A DNA stretch of 64,000 nucleotides from the NCBI GenBank assembly GCA_018389105.1, contig JACATO010002451.1, positions 3,054,501 through 3,118,500 of the forward strand, written 5' to 3'. Below, in pieces: positions 49,901-61,508 of this stretch (position 1 is the first letter of the stretch; the number at the start of each line of letters is the position of its first letter). The stretch is from Nautilus pompilius. Lineage: Eukaryota > Mollusca > Cephalopoda > Nautilida > Nautilidae. The position numbers were made by a program, and so were the translations under genes. The notes under the pieces are model-generated. The model was given only the letters and a program-made list of their open reading frames with translations, ran no database searches and was not told the DNA's origin.

Positions 49901-51107
49901 ATCTTCGAGAAGAAAAAAGAAAGATTTCCCTCTTTATACTTCACCTGCTTAACATTGGCTATACTAATGACAATCTGCACTGAAGATGTCATCATTGTCT
50001 TGACAACACTGAAGTTTTGTAATGATTTAATATTCTGAGCTAACAGAGAAAAGAAAGTACAAAATAATAGAGTCAAGATTTGGTTTTCCTTGTCAGTGTT
50101 ACTGAACCAAGTTGGTGACTGAGAACAGATTGAATATATGTAGGTAGTTTAGACAAATTTTTTTTTACTAGTTATTAAAATGAAACAGGGATAAGAAAAA
50201 CATTATTAAATTGATTCACATATCATCAGCAGCATGCATGAAATTTTTTTTTTGGCATGGTGTAAACAATTCTATGAAGTCTCTTTATAAGGAGTGAATT
50301 TTAAAAAAAACAAACAAACAAAACTGATATCTTCATATTCAAAAGCTGGTAAACATCTAAAAGATTGAACTTTGTACTATATCAATAAAAATGAAGTATT
50401 CTCTTTTAAAAAATCTTCCTGCAATTTGATGGTCTAGGCTATTAACAGAGTATGAGGGTTTCTCAAGTAATTCAGTTCCAGGAGTTTTGGAAACATTTTT
50501 TCATAACATTAAGTTTTTTTCCACCCTTTTGTAGATGAAAAGCTACTGCATACAAATGGATGGTGGCTGTTTACCAGCAGGTTTGTTGGATAATTTGTCT
50601 GGTGAACGAGCTTTGTTTGCAAAGAAGCCTATTAGCTCTGGAAATGATTCAGGTTCTCAGGCGGACAGGCATTATAAGCAGACTAAAGGGAACATGTTAT
50701 CACAGAATCTTCATGAACGAGGGTATGCACAAAAACCAGGTGTTAATTCCACAGGTAACTTTTATGCCATTGAAAATCAAAATGGTTCTAAACTTTTTGT
50801 GGAATTGAGCAACGACAATGTAGTCAATGAACTGGATGAACTAATAATGGAAACAGAAATGAAGCAAAACAGTCATTTGCATCCGGAATCATCCACAGTA
50901 AAGATGGCTTTATTGGGAGACAACCATGAAGATGATAGCAATGGGTCTGGAATTCAACGGACAGAAATTTCACATGTGGCATCTTCCAGCAGAGACATGT
51001 TTAAGTATGAAGGGTCATCATCTCAGAATAATTCCAAAGACACGCATCTCAATCTCCCAGTTTTTGCAGATTTACTGGATAGCATGGATGACGATAGTGA
51101 CGATTAA
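43797..51107 (+). CDS. CREBL2: CREBL2-like bZIP factor, long form (257 residues)
   Basis: Two coding exons, 43797-43997 and 50535-51107, join in phase 0. The first carries RRGRKPSKID, the basic region LERSRQSARECRARKKLRYQ, and the start of the zipper (YLEELVVLRERSILSLRGEL). These match vertebrate CREBL2, an atypical bZIP that cooperates with CREB in metabolic gene control. The second opens MKSYCIQMDGGCLPAGLLDN followed by LSGE. This aligns without gaps to the vertebrate segment after the zipper, sharing K, C, M, D, G, P, L, G and E positions. The remaining 165 or so residues are Ser/Asn/Asp-rich with an acidic C-terminus (DLLDSMDDDSDD) and have no counterpart in the 120-residue human protein. 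As in other CREBL2 proteins, the basic region has Ser where most bZIPs have the invariant Asn. Confidence 0.88.
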
Positions 51108-54100
51108 AATAGTAACTGGATGTTGCAGAATTGTTTAATGTTCTAAATAAACTCAAGTCTACTTTTATTAGCTGCTGTCAGTGTCCTTAAACATGAATAT
51201 TAACTAAAATACACCATGAAGAATCTGGTGGAAAAGAAGTTTGATTTAATTTAGCCACATGTAATTTTATTGAGATGTAGTGATAACTGAAATTTTCAGA
51301 TGTGGCTGATTTAATTATATTTGCTTTAAATATCATGTTACTTTTCAATTAAATTGGCTTTCAGTCCTGTATTTTTAAAATTTATTTTGAACTTTTAAAT
51401 ATTTTAAGAGAATTTATAAAATATTTGAAGTTCAAATTAAGGGAAATTAATTTTGTGGTTATTGTAGTTGTCTCCTTTGAATCTCTCTGTTGTTGTTTTA
51501 CTTGTTTGTGCATGTGCTCCTAATCACTCTTGTTTATGTTTTATGTTGCTGTGCTCTGTCTGTGACAAAACACTTTAACAACAGGGAAAACTAAAGGGAG
51601 CTGACGGAGGTTTATGCTTGTGGAAAGCTTTTTAATAATCAACATCTTTGCAAAATTGTTTAGTACATTTGAAATTTTTTATATAAGTAACTAGATGCAC
51701 TAATTTTACTATTATTAAGTAAAAATTTATAATATTAGTATTATTTACAAAAAAAAATATTTAACAATTTTTAAAAATATTAAATATTTGCAAACAATTA
51801 AAAGGAAAAAGTAGTATTTTGCTACATTCTGAACATAGAGAGCTGTTTTACTTGTTAAATAATTACATAATCAAATTTACTTCAATGTACTCAATTTTAT
51901 TTATTTATTTATTTAAAGAAATTAAATTTTTACAATATTTATTTATATGGTTATTCATCAACTTCAAATGTATCTTTTATTATATTTTTGTTGAATCTCT
52001 TGAAGGAAAGATCTTAATTTAGTGTATATCTTTAACCCATTGATGCCAGTTTAAATTATTAGAAAATATACTACCAGCCAAAAGTTTCGAAGAAAACAAA
52101 TATGAGAACAATTATTTTTTTTAAAAATGAGCAGTATAACCAATTTATTTCTCAACATGAAATAATGAAAGTAAGATTTAATATATGGATGCAAAAAAAA
52201 ATACACGTCCATAAACTTTGATTTAAATCTTTGTTTCATCAAAATAACCCTTTTCTTTGCTCTGATAACTACTTTGCAAATTCTGGGGAGTCTATTGAGT
52301 AACTTTGCCAAATATTTGTGTTTTACTGATTTCCATGCTATCTGAAGATATTCCCATAACTGTTGTTTTATGTGGCATCATTTTCACGTTTCTGTCAGGA
52401 TTAACTCATAAGAGTTCAGTGCATGATAAATCAGGTGACTGTTATGGTCAAACCAGGTTCTAGATGAAACCTTTTGCTTTCTACATATTGTCTGCATAAT
52501 TTGGAAGTGTTTTTAAGGTTATTAGCTACAGAATGAACTCTGTATCTATTAGATGATTGCCAAGAATTGCATACATCAATAATTATACAAAGGTCCTCAT
52601 CTACATTAGCTTCAAGTCCTCCCGAAAACCATTATTGTACCCCCTTGTTTAACTGTATCGACAATACACTGTTCTCAAAGCATTCTATGTTTGGCCCCAA
52701 ACATTACAGACTTTGACCCATCAGTCCATAACACTTAATTACAGTCTTCTATAATCCAATCTTTACATAATTTTTTTCCTACTACCATCTTTTCTTTATT
52801 AGAAGGCCTAAGCAGTGTTTTTTTTTTCAAAGTCACAAAATCAGTAGCTCACACCTTTTACTGTTGTTATTTTTGTTTACTTCCAAACTTTTGGCTGGTA
52901 GTGTATGCAAACAAATTCTTTATTTTTGTGTTTAGTGATAATAGAGCCTTCACACGTGTTTACAGTAAATATAAAAATGCTAAACAGGTTTGGTTTCTAT
53001 TTTGTTATTGCTGTTGGTTGTTGCTGTCAAATGTGGCACAATTCAGCGAAAAAAAAAAAAAAAATGGAATTACAAAATGTAGTATATTGTTGATATTTGA
53101 ACATAAATAAAACATTTTTTCCAGAAACTCTAAATAGTCTGTTTATTTGACTAGTATTTTTAACTCCATGTAGCATGCCGTTTTTTTAACCTACCTTATA
53201 CCACCTGTCACAATCCCTATAGCTCAACCTGTGCTGAGTAACACAGACTTGAATGGTAGTGAGATACAAATGCTCTCCAGGTGGAATACAGAGGGTTAAT
53301 CAAAAATAGTAATAATCTTAGTATTTGTACATTATACTAACACGCACCTTCTCAAAAAAACTAATCAACTAATCATCAGTTATTTGTTTTAGGAAAAAAT
53401 TAGGGTTCATATTTAGAATTTATAAATATCCATACAGTACTTTTTCGTTATAAATAGAATAAAAATTGCTGATTGTTTTAAATTTTTACATCCTCTCCAT
53501 ACAAAATATAATTTTATATATTTTTTTATTAATTTATTTTCCTTCTTTTTTAAAGATATCTTCTGGTGGAATAATTTCCAAACTCTGGTTATCTTTTATG
53601 TTTTACAAGAATTTTAACAAAGAGGCTTATAATAAAGTCACATTTAACACAGCTAATGCGTTCCTAAAAAAAATACCGTGTTAAATGAAATGTAATTTCC
53701 CTTAAGAATACATGTAGATAGGTAGAGATGCATACAGGAGAGTGAAAAGAGAGAGAGAGAGAGAGATGAAGAGTAACACAATTAAATATTATGTGAGTGT
53801 AAAATGAATTATATTTTAAAGATAAAATGATATAGCAAAAACAAAATTTTAAAATTTACTTTAAATCCTTTAAGTTTCCACTTTTGTATTGATGGGTGAA
53901 AGTGAGGGAGTACACACCTGCTACTTGTCATCAGTGTTGATGGGATCATCAGTGTTGTCATTGTCAGCCCCTACCATTGAGGTTGAAGGAATGGCAAATT
54001 GATTAGTTTGTTGTTTTTTCATAAAATTTTCAATCAATACCTGTTTAGACTTCAACACTTTTTCTTTATAAAATTGGCAATAACAAAAGATGGCGTAGTT

Positions 54101-57100
54101 AAGATTTAGCTACACTGAGACTTCACTGGTGATCAGAATCATCTTCATCTTCAAAAATATTTATAACTTCATCCAGTAAACTAAATGCTTTGGTCGTTAA
54201 TATGCGTGTGGGTCCTTTGGTTTCATCAGTGCTGCCAGTTTTATTTTCTTCTAGTTGCATAAGTTTTTCTCTGTGCAAATCTAGTAACTCTGGCACATCT
54301 TCCTCTTCTACCTCATCAAGGCCTGTTTTTTTGGCTAAAGAACAATTGCAGCCTTAATCTTGGAGACGTTCTCAATGACCTTGAATCATACTGGCCATAA
54401 TTTGTGCAATGCAGCATTCATATGTGAAGGTTTCACATTTTGCCAGGCCTCACTGTTGTCAATTACCTTTTTTATATTAAAATTTTGCCAAAGCTGCTTT
54501 ATTGTTGGTTTTCCTTCACTGTCGGTGTCATGAATTAACTTGTCAAAAGTGCAGTGTAAATAATGAGCTTTAAAAGCCACAATGGCACTTTGATCCACAG
54601 ACTGGATTAATAAGGTTGTATTTTAAGGCAAGAATAGGACTTTGTTATTTTCTGAATCAATTCACTATGTTTGGTGGATGGCAGGGAGCTGTGTTTAAGA
54701 TTTGTAACACTTTGAATGCTATATTTTCTCGTTCACAATAATCTTTCATTTCACTATGTAAATAAACTAAAATATTCCATGAAAATGCAGTATGTAATCC
54801 AACCCTTTTTGTTAGAATGCCAGTAAACAGCAAGATCTTCCTTTGAATGCCCTTTCAAAACTCTAGGGGTTCATACATGATAAACCATTAAGGGTTTAAG
54901 TTTCAAGTCTTGTGCATTGTCTCCTAGAAGGAGAGGGCATCTATCTTTGGCCTCTTTAAAACTGGTGGACTTTTTGTCATCTTTAGAAATGTAAATTCTG
55001 TTCAGCAGCATCTTCCAATATAATCTCATTTTGTCTACATTGACCACCTACTTAGGGCTATAACTTGTGCCAACAACTTAGGGAAACTTTCTGCAGCTTT
55101 GGTATCAGTAGTGGCTGCTTTGCCCATCCCTTTTTATGTTATGCAAATTAAAACGTTTCTTGAAACTGAAAAACCATCCCTGACTTGCTTGAAAGAGTTT
55201 CACTTCACTGTCACTTTCATTTATCTTTAAAGATTCATACAAACTTAGTGCTTTGCACTTAATCATGTAAACTTTATGGCACATTTTACTGCGTGTGATG
55301 CTCAATCCAAATACCCAAAAGTCTTTCCATTGTTTCCATAATGTTAGGCCTACTACAGCTGGCTTTGGTGGCACTCACTGTGTGGCTCTCAGACCACTTT
55401 ACGGCATTAGTACAAATAGTTCTGCACGTTGATTTGTTTAGCCCAAGAGCGCACGAGATATCCACTTTTCTCGAAACATTCAATAACTTGTGATTTTAGT
55501 TCCGGTTTCTTTTTTGTTGGAGAAGCACTGCGATTATCATATTTCCTTTGATGAGGGATGGCATCAAAATTTTGTGATATAAACTCAAACACAACACCAC
55601 AGAAAGAGTTTTAGCTGAGATGATGACCAGCTTACGTTCCCAGCGAAACACGGTCCTTCTCATATACAGAATCATGTTATGAAACACCGCTGTGTAAAGT
55701 GAAATGTATCCCCTAATGAAATCATTTTAAATGGAATCTTAAAAAGACATCTTTTCTATAAAATAAAGAGTTATTGTTTGTGGGGGGTGGTAAAATTAAT
55801 ATGGATTGATTTGTGGATTTTACCCAAATTTAGAAAACTAGCGTGTTTACAAATGGGCATTAACACAAATAGGAGAACTTAATGTAGTGACAGCATGATG
55901 CTATTATGGCTCATGCAAGATCATCCCAGATTTGACGGTCAGATTGTTTTATTATTTTTGATAAATCAGTATTGCTGCTATTCGGATTCTGCACTTATTA
56001 AGACCCCCTTTACCCAAGCTTAAAAATAGGAATCCAAATGTTTCCATTAAAGGGTCATTAACAGTTGTCAGCACAAGACCTTTCAATTTAATGATGTTAT
56101 AAGTTTTGGGGGGGATTTGGAATTTACTCAGGATGTTGCTGCTTTCATTAAACCATTCTGTCATTTTCTAAAATAGCCGCCATATAGGTAAACAGTGGTA
56201 GACTATTTAAAAAACATCAGTAAAACAAAGAAGTATGTTGAAAAACAATTTCTTATTGCGCTAATGCTAGATGAACACACTCATTAACTTTTCTAAGGAC
56301 TGATGTGCTATTTACTGCAATAGTTTGGAATTTGAAGATGCATTTTAACCAAATAATTTTTTTACTAAATTTTCAGGTTACCAAAATTAAAGTGTAAAAG
56401 ACTGTTGGAAGTGCTCTTTAGTTAAAGACTTGTCATCTTTCTGTTGCTTTATATTCTTATCAAAAGTTCTCATTCAGAAATCTGAACACTCGAAGTTTGC
56501 AAATCTGCATATCTTTGAAAATAATCCCAAAAACATCCAGAGGAAGAAAAATAAAAAAAAACAAGCTTTAATTTATTGGAATATGGAGCTCATGACTTTC
56601 AACAACTACTATATGAGATTCTTGGATGGTTGAAGTGATTCAGGTGTGTGGTCTGTTTGTGAGATAATTGTAGTAGTGCAGTGTGCAGCAGCATCTATTT
56701 GTAAGCCAGTACTATGAAGTAACTGTAATAGAGAATGTCCTGTTATAAACCATGTTTATATTGAATTTATGCATGTTGGACATGTTTTCATCTGTGGTCA
56801 GTATTTATTAAATACTGTTGTGGCCATTCACTAATACAAAATAGTAAAACAGCACCCTAAGTTATAACTGTTTTGTCCAAAGAGAACCTTGCTGTTTGAC
56901 TTTAGGTTTGTTTGTTTTGTTATGATTAAAGGAATTCAAGATTTCTTTTCTTTTTTCTTTTACATGGTAAAAGTTTAATTTTTCATTTTGTTTGTTTTTG
57001 TATTCCTATTCATTTGTTGTTCTTCACCTGCAGTCTACCCGTGTGTGCTGACCCAAGGATAGTGTTGTATTTTAATAGGTGTCAGTAAATGATCAACACT

Positions 57101-57398
57101 TGTATGCTGCCAAGACTGCAAATTTTGTTTGACGGACAGAATTTTATTTTAAACTTTTATGATTTATTTTCTACTTATATACAATGTGTGTGAAGGGATA
57201 TTTCCTTATTGTAAATGTAATTATTTACGTGCTAAAATAGTATTTTTTGTGTATATTTTTGTTTTAATTTGTTCTTGACATCCTTCGCATGCATAGGTAC
57301 TATAGATTATTTGGTGAAGAGTGAAAAAGTTTATGAATAATATGCAGGTATTTATCTCTTTTGATGGCCAAACATTTCACACAGATTTAAAACAAATA

Positions 57399-57436
<38 letters not shown>

Positions 57437-60400
57437 GGGAAAAAGTTATTATTTTTTTAATGATGTTCACTTATTTATTTTTTTTTTTAAATATGGGATG
57501 TGAGTAAATTCTGTTTTCTCACAAGTGGAGCGGATGGGATATCTCAGAATGATGTTTAATCAAATCTGTTCAATAAAGTTCCATTTTTCTGATTAATATT
57601 TTGAACAGTAATGAAATAGTCATTACCATGCTTTATACTGTTACAGATATGATTAAATTTATCTAGTTTTTAATGCATCAAGGATATCTCTTGGGTAGGT
57701 GAGCAGAGAGAGAAGGGGGATTTAGAAATGTATTTTATGCTAAAAAAGAAAAGAACATTTCTGTTTGACCCTCATTTTTCTTTTGCTCTGTTTAACTTTT
57801 ATTAATCTTATTCAGGAGTCAGATTTGAAAACCCCAATTTACCACTATAATGCAAGTTCAATTTGGTATCTGAAGAGCCTTATATACATTTTTTCCCTTC
57901 AAGCCATCTGTGAAGTGGTAAACTGAATGAATGGGGACAAGTTTTTCCTTAAGCTGTTGGCTTGATGAGAGATCTTAGTCCAAAGAACACTTCCAACAGT
58001 CTTCTATGCTTTAATTTTAGTAACCTGGAGCTGGTTAAAAGTAAGAAAAACAAAGTGCCAGCACAAGCTCAGAAGAAAGCAGGGAGACTGATAACCTGAA
58101 CATTGATGGGCTTGTTATGCAGGAAGAAAAGGGGAAATATGCAAATTTAGAGAACAAAAATAGAATTAAAAATAAGGTACTCATAAACTCTGATCCTGAG
58201 ACTTTTAACAAATAGACTAAGTTGACTAAATTCCTGTTATCCAAATAAAATTTATGACTCAGATGTAAAGGAGAGGACTAAGTGCTGCCTTTCAAACAGA
58301 TGGAATTAATCATGGAAACTCAGAACTCATTGAATCTGCTGGTGGTGGTTTTTCTTATTTCCATATTTTTCCAGTATAATCTTGTATCCCAGACTACTTG
58401 ATGTAAATGTACATATTGTGAATAAAGAGTTTATTCAAACTTTTCATTTGTTTCTGAGCTACTTATGCAAGTATGTACAGCTATGACTTCTATGGCCACA
58501 ATTTTTGCAAGCAATGTTTGTTTTTGCTGAATTGTTGTAGAATAATCAGAAAGAAAATTCTGACTCATTTTTTCCAGGAAGATCACATGGTACCTGCCAC
58601 CGCACACTCACTCATTGCCTAGGAGTTTTTTTGGAAAAGGTAATGATAGAACTAACAGCAAAAAAAATTTAATTAGTAAGGTGGTGTCTTCAGAGCAAAT
58701 GCTAAACATCTTGCCACTTATTGGTCTATCCAGATAAAAAATATTAGAGAGACTACGTGATTACATCAACTAAAATGCTAGACTCAACTGTGGTAAGCTT
58801 TTAATGTATAGAAAAGAAAGCCAATTCCTGATACTCGTATTTAACAATTACAAAAAAAAAAACAATAACCCACTACTGTGAATCTAACAGTTTTGCAAAT
58901 GCATGGAGCTGTGCAAGACTGATATTTTCTAAAATAACTTGCATGTGAACAGACATTTGGTTTTTTCTAACTTTTTCCCCTCTCTTGGCACAATTTGAAT
59001 TCATTTTACTCGTTTCTCTTTTTAATGCTAAAAGACAGCAAGCCGACCAATATTTAACATTAGTCGGAAGCTGTTCAGAATAACTGCTAGCAGACTATTA
59101 CATGTCCGTAAAGTTACTATACAGTTTACAAGTTACGGTCGTTGTTCAATGCCGGTACGATGACATTTCTCAGTTTCCAGGTACCTTTCTCCTGTACAGT
59201 TCGTCGAATAACTGTGGACCACAATTCCATCGACGATATTCCTGCCCAGACATTATTCCAGCTGGTTCAATTGACTGATCGAAACTAAACTGTATAGTAA
59301 CTTTACGGACACCTATAGAGGTTTTTTTTTTCAGGTTTAGCTAATATCCCCATCTGCAGGATGGTGGTTCTGCTGGTTTATGTTATCACCATTTTTAAAA
59401 TTTGAGAGAAATCTCTTAAAAACGAAAAAAAAAAGGTATTATGTTAGCATAAAGTCTGCATCTAGTAATGAGCAAGTACTTGCTTGGCAATGTTGAAAAT
59501 GTGTATGCTGGCATTGTCTGTATCTTTCCATGAGCACTTAGCACATACTGGTGATGGAAACTTGATACTTCCTAAACTCTTATTGTATACTTAGGGGTGT
59601 TCAGATCTTCAGGAAACTGGAGATCAAAGAAACAGGTCTGTTGTGAACACAGGTAGGTCTAGGACAGATTTTTAGTGGGGGGGGGACCCTTTATTCCAAG
59701 GGCCTATTACTTAATCTACAAAATTACACAATATTAATTTTTTTTCATAATTGTAATTACTCTTTATTTAACAACAACAATTATTATGTCTACAAAAACG
59801 TTCTACAGAATAAAAGGAATGTTTCTTGGTTTTATATATTTGATAAAAAAAATGAATTAGAAGAACAACTTTAATTTAAAATAATTGTAACTGATTCTCA
59901 TAATTTTCTAAACAAATATATCTACATTAAATTCATGGAAAAAATTTTGAATAACCTGAATTTTAAATACTGATCAGTACATGTAGTGACCAAAAATTGA
60001 TATTTTTATTTATTTATTAAAAAAGTGTGTGATGTGTTTAAATAGTTTGTTTAAAATCTAATGAGCCATATTTTAAGTATACTGTTAAAACAAATACAAC
60101 ACTTGTCAAAAAAAAAGGGAATGAATATAAGCATTTGATGCCTGCATTATTTTTGATTGTAGTTTCAATCTTTTTTTGAATAACACACATTTTAGTAAGA
60201 TAATATTTAATACGGTAATTTACTTTATTATAGGGATTTACAACAGTGGAGAGGCTTAAATGATTGACATGAATGAGTTCCTATCAGCTAAGAACATAGC
60301 TAAATGTGTAGCTCTTTGATAGGACAAATACCTATCAAATTTTAGCCTCTCCCTATGCCCATTAATAAAAATTGAGAATCTTTTGTACACAAATTGTATA

Positions 60401-61508
60401 AATAAATAAGTCGCAGTATAATCTGTTTGCTTTATTTTTTTCTTAATATAAATTTGTACTTAATTGCTGATGGTAACTGCCATAATATTAATACCTGCAT
60501 CTGGCTGATGTTACAAGCAATGTTCAGCAAAATAAAAACAAGTTTTAAAGATTTAACATTATTATTATTACGATAAATACAATACAAATTGGTGGGCTAA
60601 CCCTATTTATAGATAGACAAATATAATTTAGTATGTCCTTTAGCTAGCATTGTCAAACAAAACGACGATGCTGGACAATAATGGTAAGATGTTAGAAACA
60701 AATTTGGCCGTCAAAAGAGAGTGTAGTTGCTGCCTCAAGTGTTTTCAGGGGAGTGATTAATGGAGTATCATTGGTTATCTTTTGAATCTGTTTTGCAATG
60801 AGTTGGCATTTTTTTGGTACCATAGATGCATATGATGTCTTGTTTCCCCCTCCCATGCTTTTATCTGCTCTCTCACGGTTTTCCACTGCTATTTTATAAC
60901 AAGCATATTTGAGGTTGCTGGACAAAAGCTTTCTACCCTCACAATGGTGAAGCAGCTGACCAACAACTTGACTGTTGCACAATCAACTGAAACACTAACC
61001 AAGAGTGGTTATGCGGCGGCATACCACTGAATAGGAGTCTATTCAGAAAATAGTGGTTACTTGTGTTTTTGCCTAGTTGGGTTTATCGAGATATAAAAAG
61101 AAAAAAATTAAAATATTACATTAAAAAAAAATCAGAAAAAAGCTTCTAAAAGGTTAGAGATTAAAAAAAAGAATTAAAGTTTTAAAGAGAGGTTAGATAA
61201 AATATCAAATAACTAAACATTAAAAAATGTTTAAGTACTTTATAAATTTCTACTTACCTTCTCTTATGTACTATTTTATATTTGTCTGCACATGATTTAC
61301 ATTTGGAATTATGCACTTTAAAACTAGGTTGTTTATCTTTCTCTAGCAGTTTTGTCTTTTGCTTTGCAGTAAGAGTTTATTGAAAAATAATATATCTAAA
61401 ATATTGTTTCAGATACGCAGTCAATGCAAAGAGGTTGATAGTGGAAATATGTCACCGGAAATTAAAGAAGAGATTCTGAATTCTACTGGACCAGAGGATG
61501 TGGGTTAA
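43797..61508 (+). CDS. CREBL2: CREBL2-like bZIP factor, alternative short form (98 residues)
   Basis: Exon 43797-43997 also joins in phase 0 to 61413-61508. That exon (acceptor ATTGTTTCAG) encodes IRSQCKEVDSGNMSPEIKEE, then ILNSTGPEDVG and TAA. It aligns to the same vertebrate CREBL2 segment as the long-form exon, with Cys, Asp, Gly and EIK at matching positions. It resembles the human sequence in the SPEIK part more closely than the long-form exon does. The product would be 67 plus 31 residues, close to the vertebrate length. That the two exons are alternatives is inferred from homology, phase and order; there is no transcript evidence here. Confidence 0.75.
46400..46640. other. GC-rich intronic island with short internal repeats
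   Basis: Composition is unlike the surrounding intron. It includes GCGCACGCGCAC, a CTCF-like CCGCCAGGGGACGCT (46467-46481, one core mismatch), and repeats of GGCATG-CATTGTA near 46555-46600. No conserved protein is recognisable. It could be a repeat insertion or an internal promoter. Confidence 0.35.
47906..47957. repeat. 52-bp palindrome with perfect 12-bp arms
   Basis: TAAGGGAGATAA at 47906-47917 faces TTATCTCCCTTA at 47946-47957. It is probably a tiny palindromic MITE. Related words occur at 19431-19477 and 16540-16720. I recall AGGGAGATAA-type repeats as common in mollusc genomes. Confidence 0.6.
50535..51107 (+). CDS. CREBL2: CREBL2 terminal exon A (long tail)
   Basis: The acceptor is CACCCTTTTGTAG. 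It is open for 190 codons to TAA. An AATAAA at 51146-51151, 39 bases after the stop, would allow polyadenylation. The tail includes ELSNDNVVNELDELIMETEM and HEDDSNGSG. Base and amino-acid use look like real coding sequence. Confidence 0.88.
   Translation: MKSYCIQMDGGCLPAGLLDNLSGERALFAKKPISSGNDSGSQADRHYKQTKGNMLSQNLHERGYAQKPGVNSTGNFYAIENQNGSKLFVELSNDNVVNELDELIMETEMKQNSHLHPESSTVKMALLGDNHEDDSNGSGIQRTEISHVASSSRDMFKYEGSSSQNNSKDTHLNLPVFADLLDSMDDDSDD
52069..52903 (-). mobile_element. Tc1-like element, non-autonomous, with TA target duplication
   Basis: The ends TACTACCAGCCAAAAGTTT and, inverted, CACTACCAGCCAAAAGTTT form repeats of about 28 bp, with TA flanks at 52067-52068 and 52904-52905. The 835-bp body on the minus strand keeps a short Tc1 C-terminal piece (LLNRLPRICKVVIRAKKR near 52300-52250). 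This resembles the end of Tc1 proteins before the stop. The catalytic part is largely missing. Confidence 0.85.
53642..53686. repeat. Subterminal hairpin of the Tigger-like element
   Basis: Perfect 9-bp arms ATTTAACAC and GTGTTAAAT flank a 27-base loop containing GCGTTCC. The sequence GAAATGTAATTTCCC follows. This arrangement is common at the ends of Tigger elements. Confidence 0.65.
53749..53767. repeat. (GA)n microsatellite
   Basis: About nine GA units, inside the Tigger-like element. Confidence 0.9.
57402..57433. repeat. (CT)n microsatellite
   Basis: About 16 uninterrupted CT units. Confidence 0.95.
58400..58445 (+). terminator. Candidate polyadenylation site with Pumilio-type word
   Basis: TGTACATA (the UGUANAUA Pumilio-site form) lies just before GTGAATAAAGAG, and a T-rich stretch follows. 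It has the form of an mRNA 3' end on the plus strand. If it belongs to CREBL2 exon A, the 3' UTR would exceed 7 kb and include transposons. This is uncertain. Confidence 0.3.
59101..59313. mobile_element. Mariner-type MITE, 213 bp, with TA target duplication
   Basis: The inverted ends share TGTCCGTAAAGTTACTATAC followed by AGTTTA. TA flanks are at 59099-59100 and 59314-59315. Only about two of the first 28 positions differ between the ends, so it is relatively young compared with its neighbours. It has no coding capacity. Confidence 0.88.
59316..61412 (+). other. Interval before CREBL2 terminal exon B
   Basis: AT-rich. A 96-codon minus frame at 60692-60982 is open but shows no family resemblance. 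Nothing else supported. Confidence 0.5.
61413..61508 (+). CDS. CREBL2: CREBL2 terminal exon B (short tail)
   Basis: A polypyrimidine tract and CAG at 61410-61412 precede 31 codons and TAA, in the phase required by the 43997 donor. It lies 10.3 kb downstream of terminal exon A. AATAAA words follow near 63133 and 63561; neither can be chosen on sequence alone. Confidence 0.75.
   Translation: MRSQCKEVDSGNMSPEIKEEILNSTGPEDVG

Larger units (their letters stand above)
43998..50534 (+). other. CREBL2 intron before terminal exon A
   Basis: 6.5 kb, AT-rich. It holds a GC-richer island at 46400-46640 and a 52-bp palindrome at 47906-47957. A weak tRNA-like stretch near 45212-45285 may be a SINE. No additional exon recognised. 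Confidence 0.55.
53636..55720 (-). mobile_element. Tigger/pogo-like element with degenerate transposase
   Basis: Minus-strand coding remnants run in order. A CENP-B-type first helix-turn-helix covers ALGLNKSTCRTICTNA and PNIMETMERLLGIWIEHHTQ (about 55440-55290). The second part reads KCKALSLYESLKINE and GWFFSFKKRFNLHNIKRDG (about 55260-55120). A decayed DDE core carries LLLGDNAQDLKLKPLMVYH and WNILVYLHSEMKDYC. Then come MDQSAIVAFKAHYL, NAALHKLWPV (54598-54386) and the tail LLDEVINIFEDEDDSDHQ near 54130. The order and spacing match TIGD/Tigger transposases. The left end has a subterminal hairpin: ATTTAACAC at 53642-53650 and GTGTTAAAT at 53678-53686. Frameshifts and stops make it inactive; the right end is estimated. 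Confidence 0.85.
55720..59098 (+). other. Between the CREBL2 terminal exons, no exon recognised
   Basis: AT-rich. Includes a (CT)n run at 57402-57433 and a strong 3'-end-like stretch near 58405-58430. The only frames are short and unrelated to known families. Confidence 0.5.

Noticed and set aside
60692-60982. 96-codon minus-strand frame between the CREBL2 terminal exons
   Set aside because: Looks mildly protein-like but I recognise no family, and no splice signals or neighbouring exons support a gene.
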